This document shows, piece after piece, positions 27,954 through 37,516 of a DNA stretch of 64,000 nt. Made by a program: the position numbers and the translations under genes. A model generated the notes under the pieces. It was not told the DNA's origin. It made no database searches and was given only the letters and a program-made list of their open reading frames with translations. Source of the stretch: Rikenellaceae bacterium (GTDB lineage Bacteria > Bacteroidota > Bacteroidia > Bacteroidales > Rikenellaceae); the NCBI GenBank assembly GCA_015060045.1, contig SUZH01000003.1, positions 124,001-188,000 on the forward strand, in the 5' to 3' direction. Each line of letters begins with the position of its first letter. Positions within the stretch are counted from its first letter, which is position 1.

Positions 27954-29087
27954 ATGAAAAAAATTCTGTTGCTGGCCGTGCTCCTCGGTTGGAGCTTTAC
28001 GCCCCTGATGGCCGAAGAACTCCCTTCGCGCGAAGAGCGTCTGGAGGTGACGAAGCGTGTCAATGAGTACCTGATGACCAAGAAACACGCCGACCCGACG
28101 GCCGTCATGCCCTACTACTCGCGCAAGAAGGTCTACGAGTCGAACATCTGGACCCGTGCCGTCTATTACGAGGGTCTGATGGCACTCTACGCCATCCACC
28201 CCGATAACCGCTACTACGACTACGCCGTACGTTGGGCCGATTTCCACAAGTGGGGCATGCGCCGCGACGACACGACGACGCGCAACGCCGACAACTACTG
28301 CTGCTCGCAGACCTACATCGACCTCTACCGCCTCGAGCCGCACCCCGAGCGCATCCGCAAGACGATCGCGCTGTGCGACATGCTCGTCAATACGCCCCAG
28401 GTCGAGGATTGGACCTGGATCGATGCCATTCAGATGGGTATGCCCGTGCTGGTCAAGCTCGGCACGCTGAAGGGCGACGATCGCTACTACGAGAAGGCCT
28501 ACGAGATGTACGCATGGAGCCGCAACACGTTGGCCGGTGGTCTGTACAACGAAAAGGAGGGCCTTTGGTGGCGCGACAAAGACTTTGTGCCTCCCTACAA
28601 GGAGCCCAATGGTGAGGATTGCTATTGGTCGCGCGGTAACGGCTGGGTAGTGGCTGCGCTGGTACGCGTGCTGCAAGAGTTGCCCGAGGATGCTGCGCAC
28701 CGCGACCTCTACATCCAGGACCTCAAGGCGATGCTCAAGGCCGCCAAGGCGTGCCAGCGCAAGGATGGCTATTGGAACGTGAGCATGCATGATGAGTCGA
28801 ACTACGGTGGCAAGGAGGTGACCGGCACGTCGCTCTTTATTTATGGTATGGCGTGGGCCATCAACAACGGATTGGTGGATCGTGCCGAATATCTGCCCGC
28901 CATCACGAAGGCTTGGAACGCCATGGCTACCGAGGCGGTACATCCGAACGGTTTCCTGGGCTACGTGCAGGGCACGGGCAAGGAGCCGAAGGATGGTCAG
29001 CCGGTGACCTACGACTCGAAACCCGACTTTGAGGATTACGGCGTAGGCTGCTTCCTCCTGGCCGGTTCAGAGATTTATAAGTTGTAG
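27954..29087 (+). CDS. GH105 unsaturated rhamnogalacturonyl hydrolase
   Basis: NADNYCCSQTYIDLYRLEPHPERI, DWTWIDAIQMGMPVLVKLG, LWWRDKDFVPPYKEPNGEDCYWSRGNGWVVAALVRVLQELP, DGYWNVSMHDESNYGGKEVTGTSLFIYGMAWAINNG. Confidence 0.95.
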   Translation: MKKILLLAVLLGWSFTPLMAEELPSREERLEVTKRVNEYLMTKKHADPTAVMPYYSRKKVYESNIWTRAVYYEGLMALYAIHPDNRYYDYAVRWADFHKWGMRRDDTTTRNADNYCCSQTYIDLYRLEPHPERIRKTIALCDMLVNTPQVEDWTWIDAIQMGMPVLVKLGTLKGDDRYYEKAYEMYAWSRNTLAGGLYNEKEGLWWRDKDFVPPYKEPNGEDCYWSRGNGWVVAALVRVLQELPEDAAHRDLYIQDLKAMLKAAKACQRKDGYWNVSMHDESNYGGKEVTGTSLFIYGMAWAINNGLVDRAEYLPAITKAWNAMATEAVHPNGFLGYVQGTGKEPKDGQPVTYDSKPDFEDYGVGCFLLAGSEIYKL

Positions 29088-29118
29088 CAGTCGATTGCCA
29101 TGTTGCAAGATAGCCGAG

Positions 29119-29230
29119 CAGTCTTTTGATTACCTGCGGCAATGATTAGAAAAAGATAAACGCCACTGTCAAGCATGCTTAACAGTGGCGTTTTACTTTT
29201 CCCAAACCACAAAGTGGCTACAAAAGACTG
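29119..29230. repeat. Structured intergenic region: outer inverted repeat enclosing an inner hairpin
   Basis: CAGTCTTTTG (29119-29128) and CAAAAGACTG (29221-29230) enclose aaacgccactgt-caagcatgctta-acagtggcgttt (29158-29193). Confidence 0.6.
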
Positions 29231-29376
29231 AAATAGGAGCAATAAGGGAGGGCATCGCATCAAACTAAAATAATAAATACCTACATTACCTCCCAAACCC
29301 TCCCTTTGAAAAGGGCGGGCTTAGTCGCTACGCTCCTTGGGTGGTGCTATTATTTGGGTTATTGATTCCTATAAAC

Positions 29377-29409
29377 AAAAAAGCAGGTGTCCGCTGGGCA
29401 CCTGCTTTT
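29377..29409. terminator. Bidirectional terminator between convergent GH105 and GH28 genes
   Basis: aaaaagcaggtgtccgctgggcacctgcttttg. Confidence 0.85.
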
Positions 29410-29428
29410 GTTTTACAATCGGGAACGA

Positions 29429-30727
29429 TTAATTCAGTTTCACATGCTTCCACTTGAAGTTCTCGATCTGCGTGCGGTCGCACTCGATGTTTTCGGCCTT
29501 GATCTTCAGGTTCTCGAACAAGAAATCCGACAAGAGATACTGATCATCGGCGCGGCTCACGTTGAAGAAGGTCTTGCACTCGGCCTCGATGTTGCGCATG
29601 ATGATATGGCGACCATACGACATCGGCATATCCTTGCGGCCCTTCAGGTCAAAGAACTGCGTCCAGGGACGCACATAGAGGAACGAACCCACGTTACCCG
29701 TAATATCCTCCACGGTGATATACTCGTAGTTCTGCGGCGTATCGGGGCGCATCTTGAGCCACAAGAGGCGCGTAGCCTTATCGACCTGAATACGACGCAT
29801 GATGATATTGCGGCTATGGATCGACTCCGAACCGCAGGTCAGGCAGCTGTGGCAGAAACCAAAGGTGCAATCCTCGATGATGACGCGGTCGTTCATGCCG
29901 TTGTTGGGATCCTGATCGGCCCAGGGACCCTTACCGCCCTTCATGGCGATTGCATCGTCGTTTACCGAGAGGTAGCAATTCTTGACCAGCACATCGCGGC
30001 AAACGTCAAGGTCGATGGCATCCGAGCTGGGAGCCTTAACCGGCTCGGCAGGAGCAAAGAAGCGCACGCCGAGGATCTTCAGGCGCTCCACGCGGTAGTA
30101 GTGGCTCGTCCAGAAGGGCGAGTTCTGCAGCGTCACACCCTCAAGGCGCACATTCTTCGCATTCGAGATGTAGAGCAGGCGGGGACGCAACTCATCCATG
30201 TTCGTGCACTTGGGAATCACCTTGCGACGCAGCCAGAAGGACTTCCAATAGCGCAGACCGTTACCGTCGATCGTACCCTTACCCGTGATCGTGAAACCAT
30301 CCACGCCATCGGCATTGACCAAAGCGGCAAAATAGTTGAGCGTCTGACCCTCGATGCGGGTCTCAAGGATCGGGAAGTTGGAGATGTCGTCGCTACCCTT
30401 CAACTTGGCACCCTCCTCCAGGTGCAGGTGCGTACCCTGCTTGAAGAAGAGCGAACCGCTCAAAAAGACACCCTTCGGGATAACCACCACGCCACCTTGT
30501 GCGGCTGCGCGATCAATGACCGCCTGCAGGGCCTCGGTCTGAATCAGCGTGCTGTCCTGCTTGACACCATAATCGGTCACTACAAATTTTTCGCCCAATG
30601 CGGCGACATCCACCGGTTTCACGTCACGATACCACGCGTCGATCGGCGTTCCATCGGGGAACTTTTCACCGGCCATCAGGCCCCATGTACCCAACAAAAA
30701 GGCGCATAAAAGGAAGATTCTTTTCAT
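29429..30727 (-). CDS. GH28 family polygalacturonase-like glycoside hydrolase
   Basis: Signal peptide. DYGVKQDSTLIQTEALQAVIDRAAAQGGVVVIPKGVFLSGSLFFKQGTHLHLEEGAKLKGS; PSSDAIDLDVCRDVLVKNCYLSVNDDAIAMKGGKG; right-handed beta-helix. Confidence 0.92.
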   Translation of the reverse strand: MKRIFLLCAFLLGTWGLMAGEKFPDGTPIDAWYRDVKPVDVAALGEKFVVTDYGVKQDSTLIQTEALQAVIDRAAAQGGVVVIPKGVFLSGSLFFKQGTHLHLEEGAKLKGSDDISNFPILETRIEGQTLNYFAALVNADGVDGFTITGKGTIDGNGLRYWKSFWLRRKVIPKCTNMDELRPRLLYISNAKNVRLEGVTLQNSPFWTSHYYRVERLKILGVRFFAPAEPVKAPSSDAIDLDVCRDVLVKNCYLSVNDDAIAMKGGKGPWADQDPNNGMNDRVIIEDCTFGFCHSCLTCGSESIHSRNIIMRRIQVDKATRLLWLKMRPDTPQNYEYITVEDITGNVGSFLYVRPWTQFFDLKGRKDMPMSYGRHIIMRNIEAECKTFFNVSRADDQYLLSDFLFENLKIKAENIECDRTQIENFKWKHVKLN

Positions 30728-30833
30728 AGTTTTAAGTTTAGTCTATTTACAAAGATACTAAATCGAATGAAAATATAAAACCCCACGAGGGCATTTCAGC
30801 CAAAATTTACTACGAACCGTTTCTGTACCGCGC

Positions 30834-30873
30834 AAAAAAAAGCGAGACGCCACCCGATGGGGCATCTCGCTCA
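30834..30873 (-). terminator. Terminator downstream of the M3 peptidase gene
   Basis: agcgagacgcc-acccgatgg-ggcatctcgct preceded by A-tract (T-tract on the minus strand). Confidence 0.75.
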
Positions 30874-30896
30874 TTTGGTCAATCCGCAAACGGGGA

Positions 30897-33014
30897 TTAC
30901 TTACCCAGCTGCATCTTGTCGATCAGTGCCTGCGTAGCGGGCTTGTGACCGCGGAACTTCACGTAGAGGTCCATCGGGTGCTCCGTGCCACCCTTCGAGA
31001 GGATGTTCTCGCGGAACGACGTGGCCACCTCCTCATTGAAGATACCCTGCTCCTTGAACATCGAGAAGGCATCGGCCTCCAGTACCTCGGCCCACTTATA
31101 GCCATAGTAGCCGGCTGCGTAGCCACCCGAGAAGATGTGCGTGAAGGCGGGCGCCATCGCCGTACCCTCCACAACGGGCAGCACCTGCGTCGGAGCCATG
31201 GCCTGCTGCTCGAACTGCTCGACATTACCCTCAAACGGCTCGGTGAGCGTATGCCAAGCCATGTCGCTCATACCGAACGAGAGCTGGCGCACGTTGGCGT
31301 AGGCGGCCAGGTAGTTCTGAGCTGCCACGATGCGGTCGATGATCTCGGCGGGCATCTTCTCACCCGTCTCATAGTGCTCGGCCCAGAGGTCGAGAAACTC
31401 CTTCTCGGTAGCCCAATTCTCCATGATCTGCGACGGCAACTCCACGAAATCGCGGTAAACGGCCGTACCCGTCATCGAACCATACTCGCCCTCGGCCAGG
31501 ATGCCGTGCAGGCCGTGACCGAACTCATGCAGGAAGGTCTCCACCTCGTCGTAGGTCAAGAGTGCGGGCTTCGACTCGGTCGGCTTCGAGAAATTCATCA
31601 CGAGCGATACCAAAGGACGCGTCTCCACGCCATCAACGATCTTCGAACCGCGGAAGTCGGTCATCCAGGCACCGGCACGCTTTGTAGCACGGGGGTGGAA
31701 GTCGAGGTAGAGAACAGCCATGTGGCGGCCGTTCTTGTCGGTCACCTCATAAACCGTCGTCTCGGGATGGTAACCCTCGATCTCCTTCGTCTCCGTGAAG
31801 TTCAAGCCATAGAGCTTATTGGCCAGCAGGAAGACACCCTTCTTCACATTCTCGAGCTTGAAGTAGGGCTTCACGATCTCATCCGACAGAGCGTATTTCT
31901 CGTCCTTGTACTGCTCGTTGTAGTAGGCCCAATCCCACGGCATGAGTTTACCCTCGAAGCCCTTCGAGGCGGCATACTCGCAGATTGTCTGGTAATCCTT
32001 GTCGGCATACTCCTTCGTAGCAGTCAGCAGCTCCTCCAAGAAACCGTTTACGGTCGCCTTATTCTCGGCCATGCGCTCCTCCAACACGTAGTCGGCATAG
32101 GTCTCATAGCCCAAGAGGTTGGCAATCTTCAGGCGCGTATTGACGATGCCCTTGATCACCTCCGAGTTGTCGAACTCACCGCCCAGGGCACGCGAATTCG
32201 AGGCACGCCACAACTGCTCCTTCAAGGCACGGTTCGACGAGTAGGTCAGGAACGGCACATAGCTCGGAGCCTGCAGCGTCACGGTCCAACCCTTTTCGCC
32301 ACGGGCCTTGGCATCGGCGGCCAAACCCTCCTTCACGAAGTCGGGCAACTCCTCGACCTGCTTCGGATCGGTGATGTTGAGCGTATAGGCATTCGTTGCC
32401 TTGAGGGCGTTCTGGCCAAACTGCAGCGTCAGCGAAGCCAGCTCGTTCGAGTATTGGCGATAGAGTTCCTTGTCCTCCTCCGAGAGGGCAGCACCACCAC
32501 GGGCAAAACCCTTATAGGTATCCTCCAAGAGTTTCTTGTCGATCTTCGAAAGGCCAAAACCGGGCTTCTCATAAACCGCCTTCACGCGCTCAAACAACAC
32601 AGGATTGAGCGAAATATCGTTGCCCAGCTCGGTCAGCTTGGGCTGGATGCGCTGCGCTACCTCCTGCATCTCGGGCGTAGCATCGGTACCCATCAGGTTG
32701 TAAAACACGCCCGATACACGACCCAGCAGCTCGCCATTGCGCTCCAGCGCCACGATCGTATTGCCAAAGGTCGGCTTGGCGGGGTTCGTTACGATTGCCT
32801 CGATCTCGGCGCGAGCGCAAGCAATTGCAGCGTCGATAGCCGGCTCGAAATGCTCGAGCTTGATCTGCGAGAAGGGAGGCGTCTGGTAAGGGGTCTCCCA
32901 CTCAGCCAACAACGGGTTGCTGAGATCCAACTCCGGATATGCCGCCTGCGGGATCGACTGATCACCGCACGAAACGGCCAAAACTGAAAGTGCCATCATG
33001 AATAACTTTTTCAT
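30897..33014 (-). CDS. M3 family oligopeptidase (peptidyl-dipeptidase Dcp-like) lipoprotein
   Basis: Lipobox VLAVSCGDQ. Active-site ALLTYDEVETFLHEFGHGLHGILAEGEYGSMTGTAVYRDFVELPSQIMENWA. Confidence 0.95.
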   Translation of the reverse strand: MKKLFMMALSVLAVSCGDQSIPQAAYPELDLSNPLLAEWETPYQTPPFSQIKLEHFEPAIDAAIACARAEIEAIVTNPAKPTFGNTIVALERNGELLGRVSGVFYNLMGTDATPEMQEVAQRIQPKLTELGNDISLNPVLFERVKAVYEKPGFGLSKIDKKLLEDTYKGFARGGAALSEEDKELYRQYSNELASLTLQFGQNALKATNAYTLNITDPKQVEELPDFVKEGLAADAKARGEKGWTVTLQAPSYVPFLTYSSNRALKEQLWRASNSRALGGEFDNSEVIKGIVNTRLKIANLLGYETYADYVLEERMAENKATVNGFLEELLTATKEYADKDYQTICEYAASKGFEGKLMPWDWAYYNEQYKDEKYALSDEIVKPYFKLENVKKGVFLLANKLYGLNFTETKEIEGYHPETTVYEVTDKNGRHMAVLYLDFHPRATKRAGAWMTDFRGSKIVDGVETRPLVSLVMNFSKPTESKPALLTYDEVETFLHEFGHGLHGILAEGEYGSMTGTAVYRDFVELPSQIMENWATEKEFLDLWAEHYETGEKMPAEIIDRIVAAQNYLAAYANVRQLSFGMSDMAWHTLTEPFEGNVEQFEQQAMAPTQVLPVVEGTAMAPAFTHIFSGGYAAGYYGYKWAEVLEADAFSMFKEQGIFNEEVATSFRENILSKGGTEHPMDLYVKFRGHKPATQALIDKMQLGK

Positions 33015-33049
33015 CTCTCTAATCTATTTTTTTGTTTGACTTTTTACTG

Positions 33050-35263
33050 CTAAAACCAACCGTTGTTGTCGATCTTCACCTCGGCCTGCTTGACAGGTTC
33101 GGCGGTTACCTCCTCATCGACTTCCGAAGCCTCGCTACCCTCCTCGGGCTCTTCGACCTCCTCCTCGATCAGGCCACGGCCCAAGAGCATCGCCTTTTTA
33201 TCGGGATCCTGGCCACGGAATTCGCGGTAGAGGGTCATACCATCCTTCGAGCCACCACTCTCGAGCAATTTGCGGAAACGGGCAGCAATCTCGCGGTTGA
33301 AGTAATCACCACTCTCGGCAAAGGCGGCAAAGGCATCCTTATCGAGCACCTCGGCCCAGATGTAGAAGTAATAGCCGGCCGAGTAACCGCCATCGAAGAT
33401 GTGGCTGAAGTAGGGATAGTGGTAACGCGGTTCGATCTCGGGATTCATGCCACGCTTCTCGTAGAGAGCATAGTGCTCGAAATCCATCGGGTTGAACGAC
33501 GTGTACTCCTCCATGGCGTGAATATCGAGATCCGACAGCGCGGCAGCCACCAACTCGGTGGTCATGAAGCCCTGGTTGAAGAGCTCGCTGCGCTTGAGTT
33601 TGTTGATGATGTGCTGCGGAATCACCTCGTTCGTGCGGTAGTGGATCGCGTAATTCTTCAGCAACTCGGGATGGAAGGCCCAATTCTCCATGATCTGCGA
33701 CGGCAGCTCCACAAAATCACCCTCCACCTCCGAAAGGCCGCGATACTTCACATCGTGCAGCAGGAAGTGCATGGCGTGGCCGAACTCATGGAACAGCGTC
33801 TCGGTCTCATCGACCGTCAACAGAGCGGGCGTCGAGGAGGTCGGACGCGTAAAGTTGCACACGATGGCCACCACGGGGGCTACACGCTCCCCGTCGCGGT
33901 ACGTCTGCTCGACATAGTTGCCACACCAGGCACCTTGCCCCTTACCATCACGCGGATGGTAGTCGAAGTAGAGCACACCGATGTGCGACTGATCCTGATC
34001 CAGCACCTCGTATGCGGTCACCTCCTCGTGGTAAACGGGCACAGAGATGGGGCGGAACGTCACACCATAGAGACGGTTGGCGAGGAAGAAGATACCGCCA
34101 CGAACATTCTCCAGCGAGAAGTAGGGGCGCAGCATCTCCTCATCGAGTGCATAGTCGCGCTTACGCACCTTCTCGGCGTAGTACCACCAATCCCACGGCT
34201 GGAACTTTTCACCCGGATGATCGGCCTCAAACAACGGGCGCATTGCCTCGATCTCTTCGTTGGCGCGCTCGACGGCCGGTGTCCAAATTTCGTTGAGCAG
34301 CGCATAGACGGCCTTCGTCGAGCCGGCCATCTCGTTGGCGATGACATACTCGGCATAGGACTTAAAGCCCAGCAACTTGGCCTTCTCGATACGCAGGCGG
34401 ATGAAGTCGTTGATCAGCGCCTTGTTATCAAACTCGTTGTCGTTGTTGCAACGACTCAGATAGGCCTTATAGATCTGCTCGCGCAACGAGCGATTGGCCG
34501 AATAGGTCAGGAAGGGGATCAGACTCGGTTTGTGGAGCGTAAAGACATACTTACCGGTCAGCTCCATCGACACGGCCTTCTCGCGCGCCTGCTCACGTAC
34601 GCTGTTCGGTATACCATCCAGATCCTTACCTTCCAGCACCAACGTATAGGCATTATTCTCGGCCAGGATGTTCTGTCCATACTTCACCGACACGGCCGAA
34701 AGCTCCTCGTTGATCGCCTTCAGGCGCTCACGCGCTTCACCCTCGAGCAGCGCACCTGAACGGACGAACTCGTTGTAGGTCTTATCGAGCAAACGACGCT
34801 GCTCGGCATTTAACTTGAGGGTCGAGCGCTTGTCGTAGACCCCCTTGATGCGCTCGAAGAGGGCTTCGTTGAGCATGATGTGATCGCTATGCGAAGCCAA
34901 CAGCGGCATCACTTCGGCCTCGATCTGTTGCATCTCGGGATTCGTATCAGCAGCCGACAACATGCCAAAGACGAGCGATACGCGCTCCAAGAGCTGGCCC
35001 GACTCGTCGAACTTAAGGATCGTATTCTCGAAGGTCGGCTCCTCGGTCGAGGCGGTGATGGCCTCGATCTCGGCCGCATGCGCAGCCATTGCCTGCTCGA
35101 AGGCGGGCATGTAATGCTTCAGTTCGATTTGATCAAAGGGTGGCACACCATACGGCGTGGTCCAGGTCGTAAGCAGCGGGTTCTCCGCATCGGCTTTTTG
35201 CGACTGACACGAAAGGTTCATCATAGCGAGTAAAAGCGTAAAGATTGCAGCAATCCGTTTCAT
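33050..35263 (-). CDS. M3 family oligopeptidase (Dcp-like) lipoprotein, paralogue with acidic C-terminal tail
   Basis: Lipobox MMNLSCQSQ. LLTVDETETLFHEFGHAMHFLLHDVKYRGLSEVEGDFVELPSQIMENWA. C-terminus EEEVEEPEEGSEASEVDEEV. Confidence 0.95.
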   Translation of the reverse strand: MKRIAAIFTLLLAMMNLSCQSQKADAENPLLTTWTTPYGVPPFDQIELKHYMPAFEQAMAAHAAEIEAITASTEEPTFENTILKFDESGQLLERVSLVFGMLSAADTNPEMQQIEAEVMPLLASHSDHIMLNEALFERIKGVYDKRSTLKLNAEQRRLLDKTYNEFVRSGALLEGEARERLKAINEELSAVSVKYGQNILAENNAYTLVLEGKDLDGIPNSVREQAREKAVSMELTGKYVFTLHKPSLIPFLTYSANRSLREQIYKAYLSRCNNDNEFDNKALINDFIRLRIEKAKLLGFKSYAEYVIANEMAGSTKAVYALLNEIWTPAVERANEEIEAMRPLFEADHPGEKFQPWDWWYYAEKVRKRDYALDEEMLRPYFSLENVRGGIFFLANRLYGVTFRPISVPVYHEEVTAYEVLDQDQSHIGVLYFDYHPRDGKGQGAWCGNYVEQTYRDGERVAPVVAIVCNFTRPTSSTPALLTVDETETLFHEFGHAMHFLLHDVKYRGLSEVEGDFVELPSQIMENWAFHPELLKNYAIHYRTNEVIPQHIINKLKRSELFNQGFMTTELVAAALSDLDIHAMEEYTSFNPMDFEHYALYEKRGMNPEIEPRYHYPYFSHIFDGGYSAGYYFYIWAEVLDKDAFAAFAESGDYFNREIAARFRKLLESGGSKDGMTLYREFRGQDPDKKAMLLGRGLIEEEVEEPEEGSEASEVDEEVTAEPVKQAEVKIDNNGWF

Positions 35264-35342
35264 CGGTTATTTTTTATCTATTTTTTATGTAACTTTGCAA
35301 CACGCTACGCGTGTCAACAGGCAAAGGTAATAAAAATTCGTC

Positions 35343-36059
35343 ATGCAACTCTTTTATGCCCCCGAAATTACGCTTCCGTCTTACACTTTGTCGGAAGAGG
35401 AGTCAAAACACGGTGTTCGTGTCTTGCGTTTGAAGGTCGGTGACGTGATCCACCTCACGGATGGTCGCGGAACGCTCTATCATGGTCGCGTCGCAGAGGA
35501 TCACCCGAAGCGGTGCCGTGTCGAGATTGAGCGCACGGAGGAGCAATACGAACCGCTCCCCTATCACCTCACGATGGCCGTAGCCCCCACCAAGAATACC
35601 GATCGCTACGAATGGTTTCTGGAGAAGGCGACCGAGATCGGCGTAGATCGCTTCATCCCGCTCGAGACGGAGCACAGCGAACGCCGCACCCTGAAGGGCG
35701 AGCGTTGCGAGAAGGTGATCGTGGCGGCCATGAAGCAATCGCTCAAGGCCTTCAAGCCCGCCTTTGCCCCGATGACCAAATTCCAGGAGTTAATTGCAAC
35801 CCCGTTTGAGGGGCGCAAATTGATTGCCCATTGCGATACCCCCCAAACCGAAGCGGGAAAACGCTACCTGGCCTCGACCCTGCGCAAGGGCGAGTCGGCA
35901 CTGATTTTGATTGGTCCCGAGGGCGATTTTTCGCCCGAGGAGATTCGTGCGGCCGTAGCTATCGGGTTCGAGGAGATCTCGCTCGGCACGCAACGACTTC
36001 GCACCGAGACGGCTGCCGTCGTGGCCGTGGCAATGACTTCGGTCGTAAACAACCAATAG
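35343..36059 (+). CDS. rsmE: 16S rRNA (uracil1498-N3)-methyltransferase
   Basis: HGVRVLRLKVGDVIHLTDGRGTLYHGRV, KATEIGVDRFIPLETEHSER, LILIGPEGDFSPEEIRAAVAIGFEEISLGTQRLRTETAAVVAV. Confidence 0.97.
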   Translation: MQLFYAPEITLPSYTLSEEESKHGVRVLRLKVGDVIHLTDGRGTLYHGRVAEDHPKRCRVEIERTEEQYEPLPYHLTMAVAPTKNTDRYEWFLEKATEIGVDRFIPLETEHSERRTLKGERCEKVIVAAMKQSLKAFKPAFAPMTKFQELIATPFEGRKLIAHCDTPQTEAGKRYLASTLRKGESALILIGPEGDFSPEEIRAAVAIGFEEISLGTQRLRTETAAVVAVAMTSVVNNQ

Positions 36060-36066
36060 CAACCGT

Positions 36067-36609
36067 ATGGGACGCACCCTCTCACTCTTTACAAGCTTTC
36101 TCAAGATCGGCGCATTCACCTTCGGCGGTGGCTATGCGATGATTCCGATCATCGAGCACGAGGTCATCGACCGCCGTGGCTGGGTGGCACGTGAGGAGTT
36201 TTTGGACCTGCTGACCCTGGCCCAATCCGCCCCGGGACCCATTGCCCTCAACACGGCAGTATTCGTGGGGTATAAGACGGGTGGTATGCGCGGTGCGTTG
36301 GCCTCGATTTTAGGCATCGTGATCCCCTCCTTCACGATTATTCTGCTCATTGCCATCCTCTTTGCCGACATTCGCCACAACACGTGGGTCGATGCCGCCT
36401 TTAAGGGGATGCGTCCTGCCGTGGTGGCGCTGATCGTAGCGCCCGTTCTGAAACTCGCACGCGGCATGCACCCCGCCTTCTACCTCTTGATTGTCGCCTC
36501 GGCGGTGGCGATTTGGGGATTGGGTTGGTCACCCATCGGTATCCTGGCCGCAGCAGCCATAGGAGGCATTGCTTGGGAGTTATATTCACTTAAAAAGCTC
36601 AAGCGATGA
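36067..36609 (+). CDS. Chromate transporter family (ChrA half-protein)
   Basis: LSLFTSFLKIGAFTFGGGYAMIPIIEHEVIDRRGWVAREEFLDLLTLAQSAPGPIALNTAVFVGYKTGG. Confidence 0.93.
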   Translation: MGRTLSLFTSFLKIGAFTFGGGYAMIPIIEHEVIDRRGWVAREEFLDLLTLAQSAPGPIALNTAVFVGYKTGGMRGALASILGIVIPSFTIILLIAILFADIRHNTWVDAAFKGMRPAVVALIVAPVLKLARGMHPAFYLLIVASAVAIWGLGWSPIGILAAAAIGGIAWELYSLKKLKR

Positions 36610-37172
36610 TCTTCTGGCAACTCTTTGTATCCTACCTGAAGATTGGATTCTTCGGTTTTGGCGGCGGTTATGCCATGCTCTCACTCATCCAGAACGAAGT
36701 GGTCGTCCAGCACCAATGGATGACCGGCAGCGAGTTTGCCGATATTGTCGCCATCTCACAAATCACCCCCGGCCCAATCGCCATCAACTCGGCCACCTAC
36801 GTCGGCTACACGGTCGGCCTGCAGGCCGGAGGAGTCGGCTACGGCATTCTCGGATCGCTCATTGCCACCTTTGCCGTCTGCCTCCCTGCCCTGACGCTTA
36901 TGTTACTCATCACGCGCTACTTCCTGCGTCTGAGGCACAATCCGCTGATCGAGGGGGCCATGCGTGGCATGCGACCTGTCGTAATCGGCATGATTGCCGC
37001 CGCTGCACTGCTTCTGATCTTTCCCCACTCGACCGACCCGGGGGAACAAAATTTTATTGATCTGTGGAGCTGGCTCTTGTTTGGCGGCGTACTGATCGGG
37101 CAGTGGAAGAAGATCAATCCGATCCTACTGATTGTGCTCTCGGCCGTGGCGGGAATGGTGATTTATCATTAA
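36606..37172 (+). CDS. Chromate transporter family (ChrA half-protein)
   Basis: LFVSYLKIGFFGFGGGYAMLSLIQNEVVVQHQWMTGSEFADIVAISQITPGPIAINSATYVGY. ATGA overlap with the upstream half-protein. Confidence 0.93.
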   Translation: MIFWQLFVSYLKIGFFGFGGGYAMLSLIQNEVVVQHQWMTGSEFADIVAISQITPGPIAINSATYVGYTVGLQAGGVGYGILGSLIATFAVCLPALTLMLLITRYFLRLRHNPLIEGAMRGMRPVVIGMIAAAALLLIFPHSTDPGEQNFIDLWSWLLFGGVLIGQWKKINPILLIVLSAVAGMVIYH

Positions 37173-37202
37173 AAAAAGAGACTCGATTGAGCCTCTTTTT
37201 TG
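37171..37202. terminator. Terminator
   Basis: aaaaaaagagactcgattgagcctcttttttg. Confidence 0.75.
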
Positions 37203-37203
37203 T

Positions 37204-37491
37204 TTACAGCGCTGCGATCATCGCTCCACCGCCAAGTAACAGCAACAAGAAGACGATCAAGCACAAAAAGCCCAGGAAGGCAAGAACACCGCCGATGCAG
37301 CCCAAGCCTTGCTTTTGACCATCGGGCAACTTCTCGGAGAGCAGCACAATAATCAGACCCACCAGGGGCGTAAAGATCAGGCTGAGCAGAAACGGCCAGC
37401 CAAAACCAATCGTTCGACGTCGACCCAGCATACCGACCAAGGCAGCTAGGAAACAGCCACTCAACAGGGCAAAAAACAGTACTAATACCAT
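37204..37491 (-). CDS. Small membrane protein of unknown function
   Basis: 95 aa, three hydrophobic segments (LVLFFALLSGCFLAALVGML, GWPFLLSLIFTPLVGLIIVLL, GVLAFLGFLCLIVFLLLLLGGGAM). Confidence 0.75.
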   Translation of the reverse strand: MVLVLFFALLSGCFLAALVGMLGRRRTIGFGWPFLLSLIFTPLVGLIIVLLSEKLPDGQKQGLGCIGGVLAFLGFLCLIVFLLLLLGGGAMIAAL

Positions 37492-37516
37492 AGCTATAAA
37501 GTGTTAAAAGTTATCA

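Noticed and set aside
36067-37172. Two short chromate transporter genes as a frameshifted ChrA
   Set aside because: Each starts with its own ATG and repeats the same family motif. Paired half-size ChrA proteins are a known arrangement, so this is not a sequencing frameshift.
37204-37491. Small hydrophobic protein as a toxin
   Set aside because: No partner antitoxin or antisense RNA evidence. It looks like a generic three-TM membrane protein.
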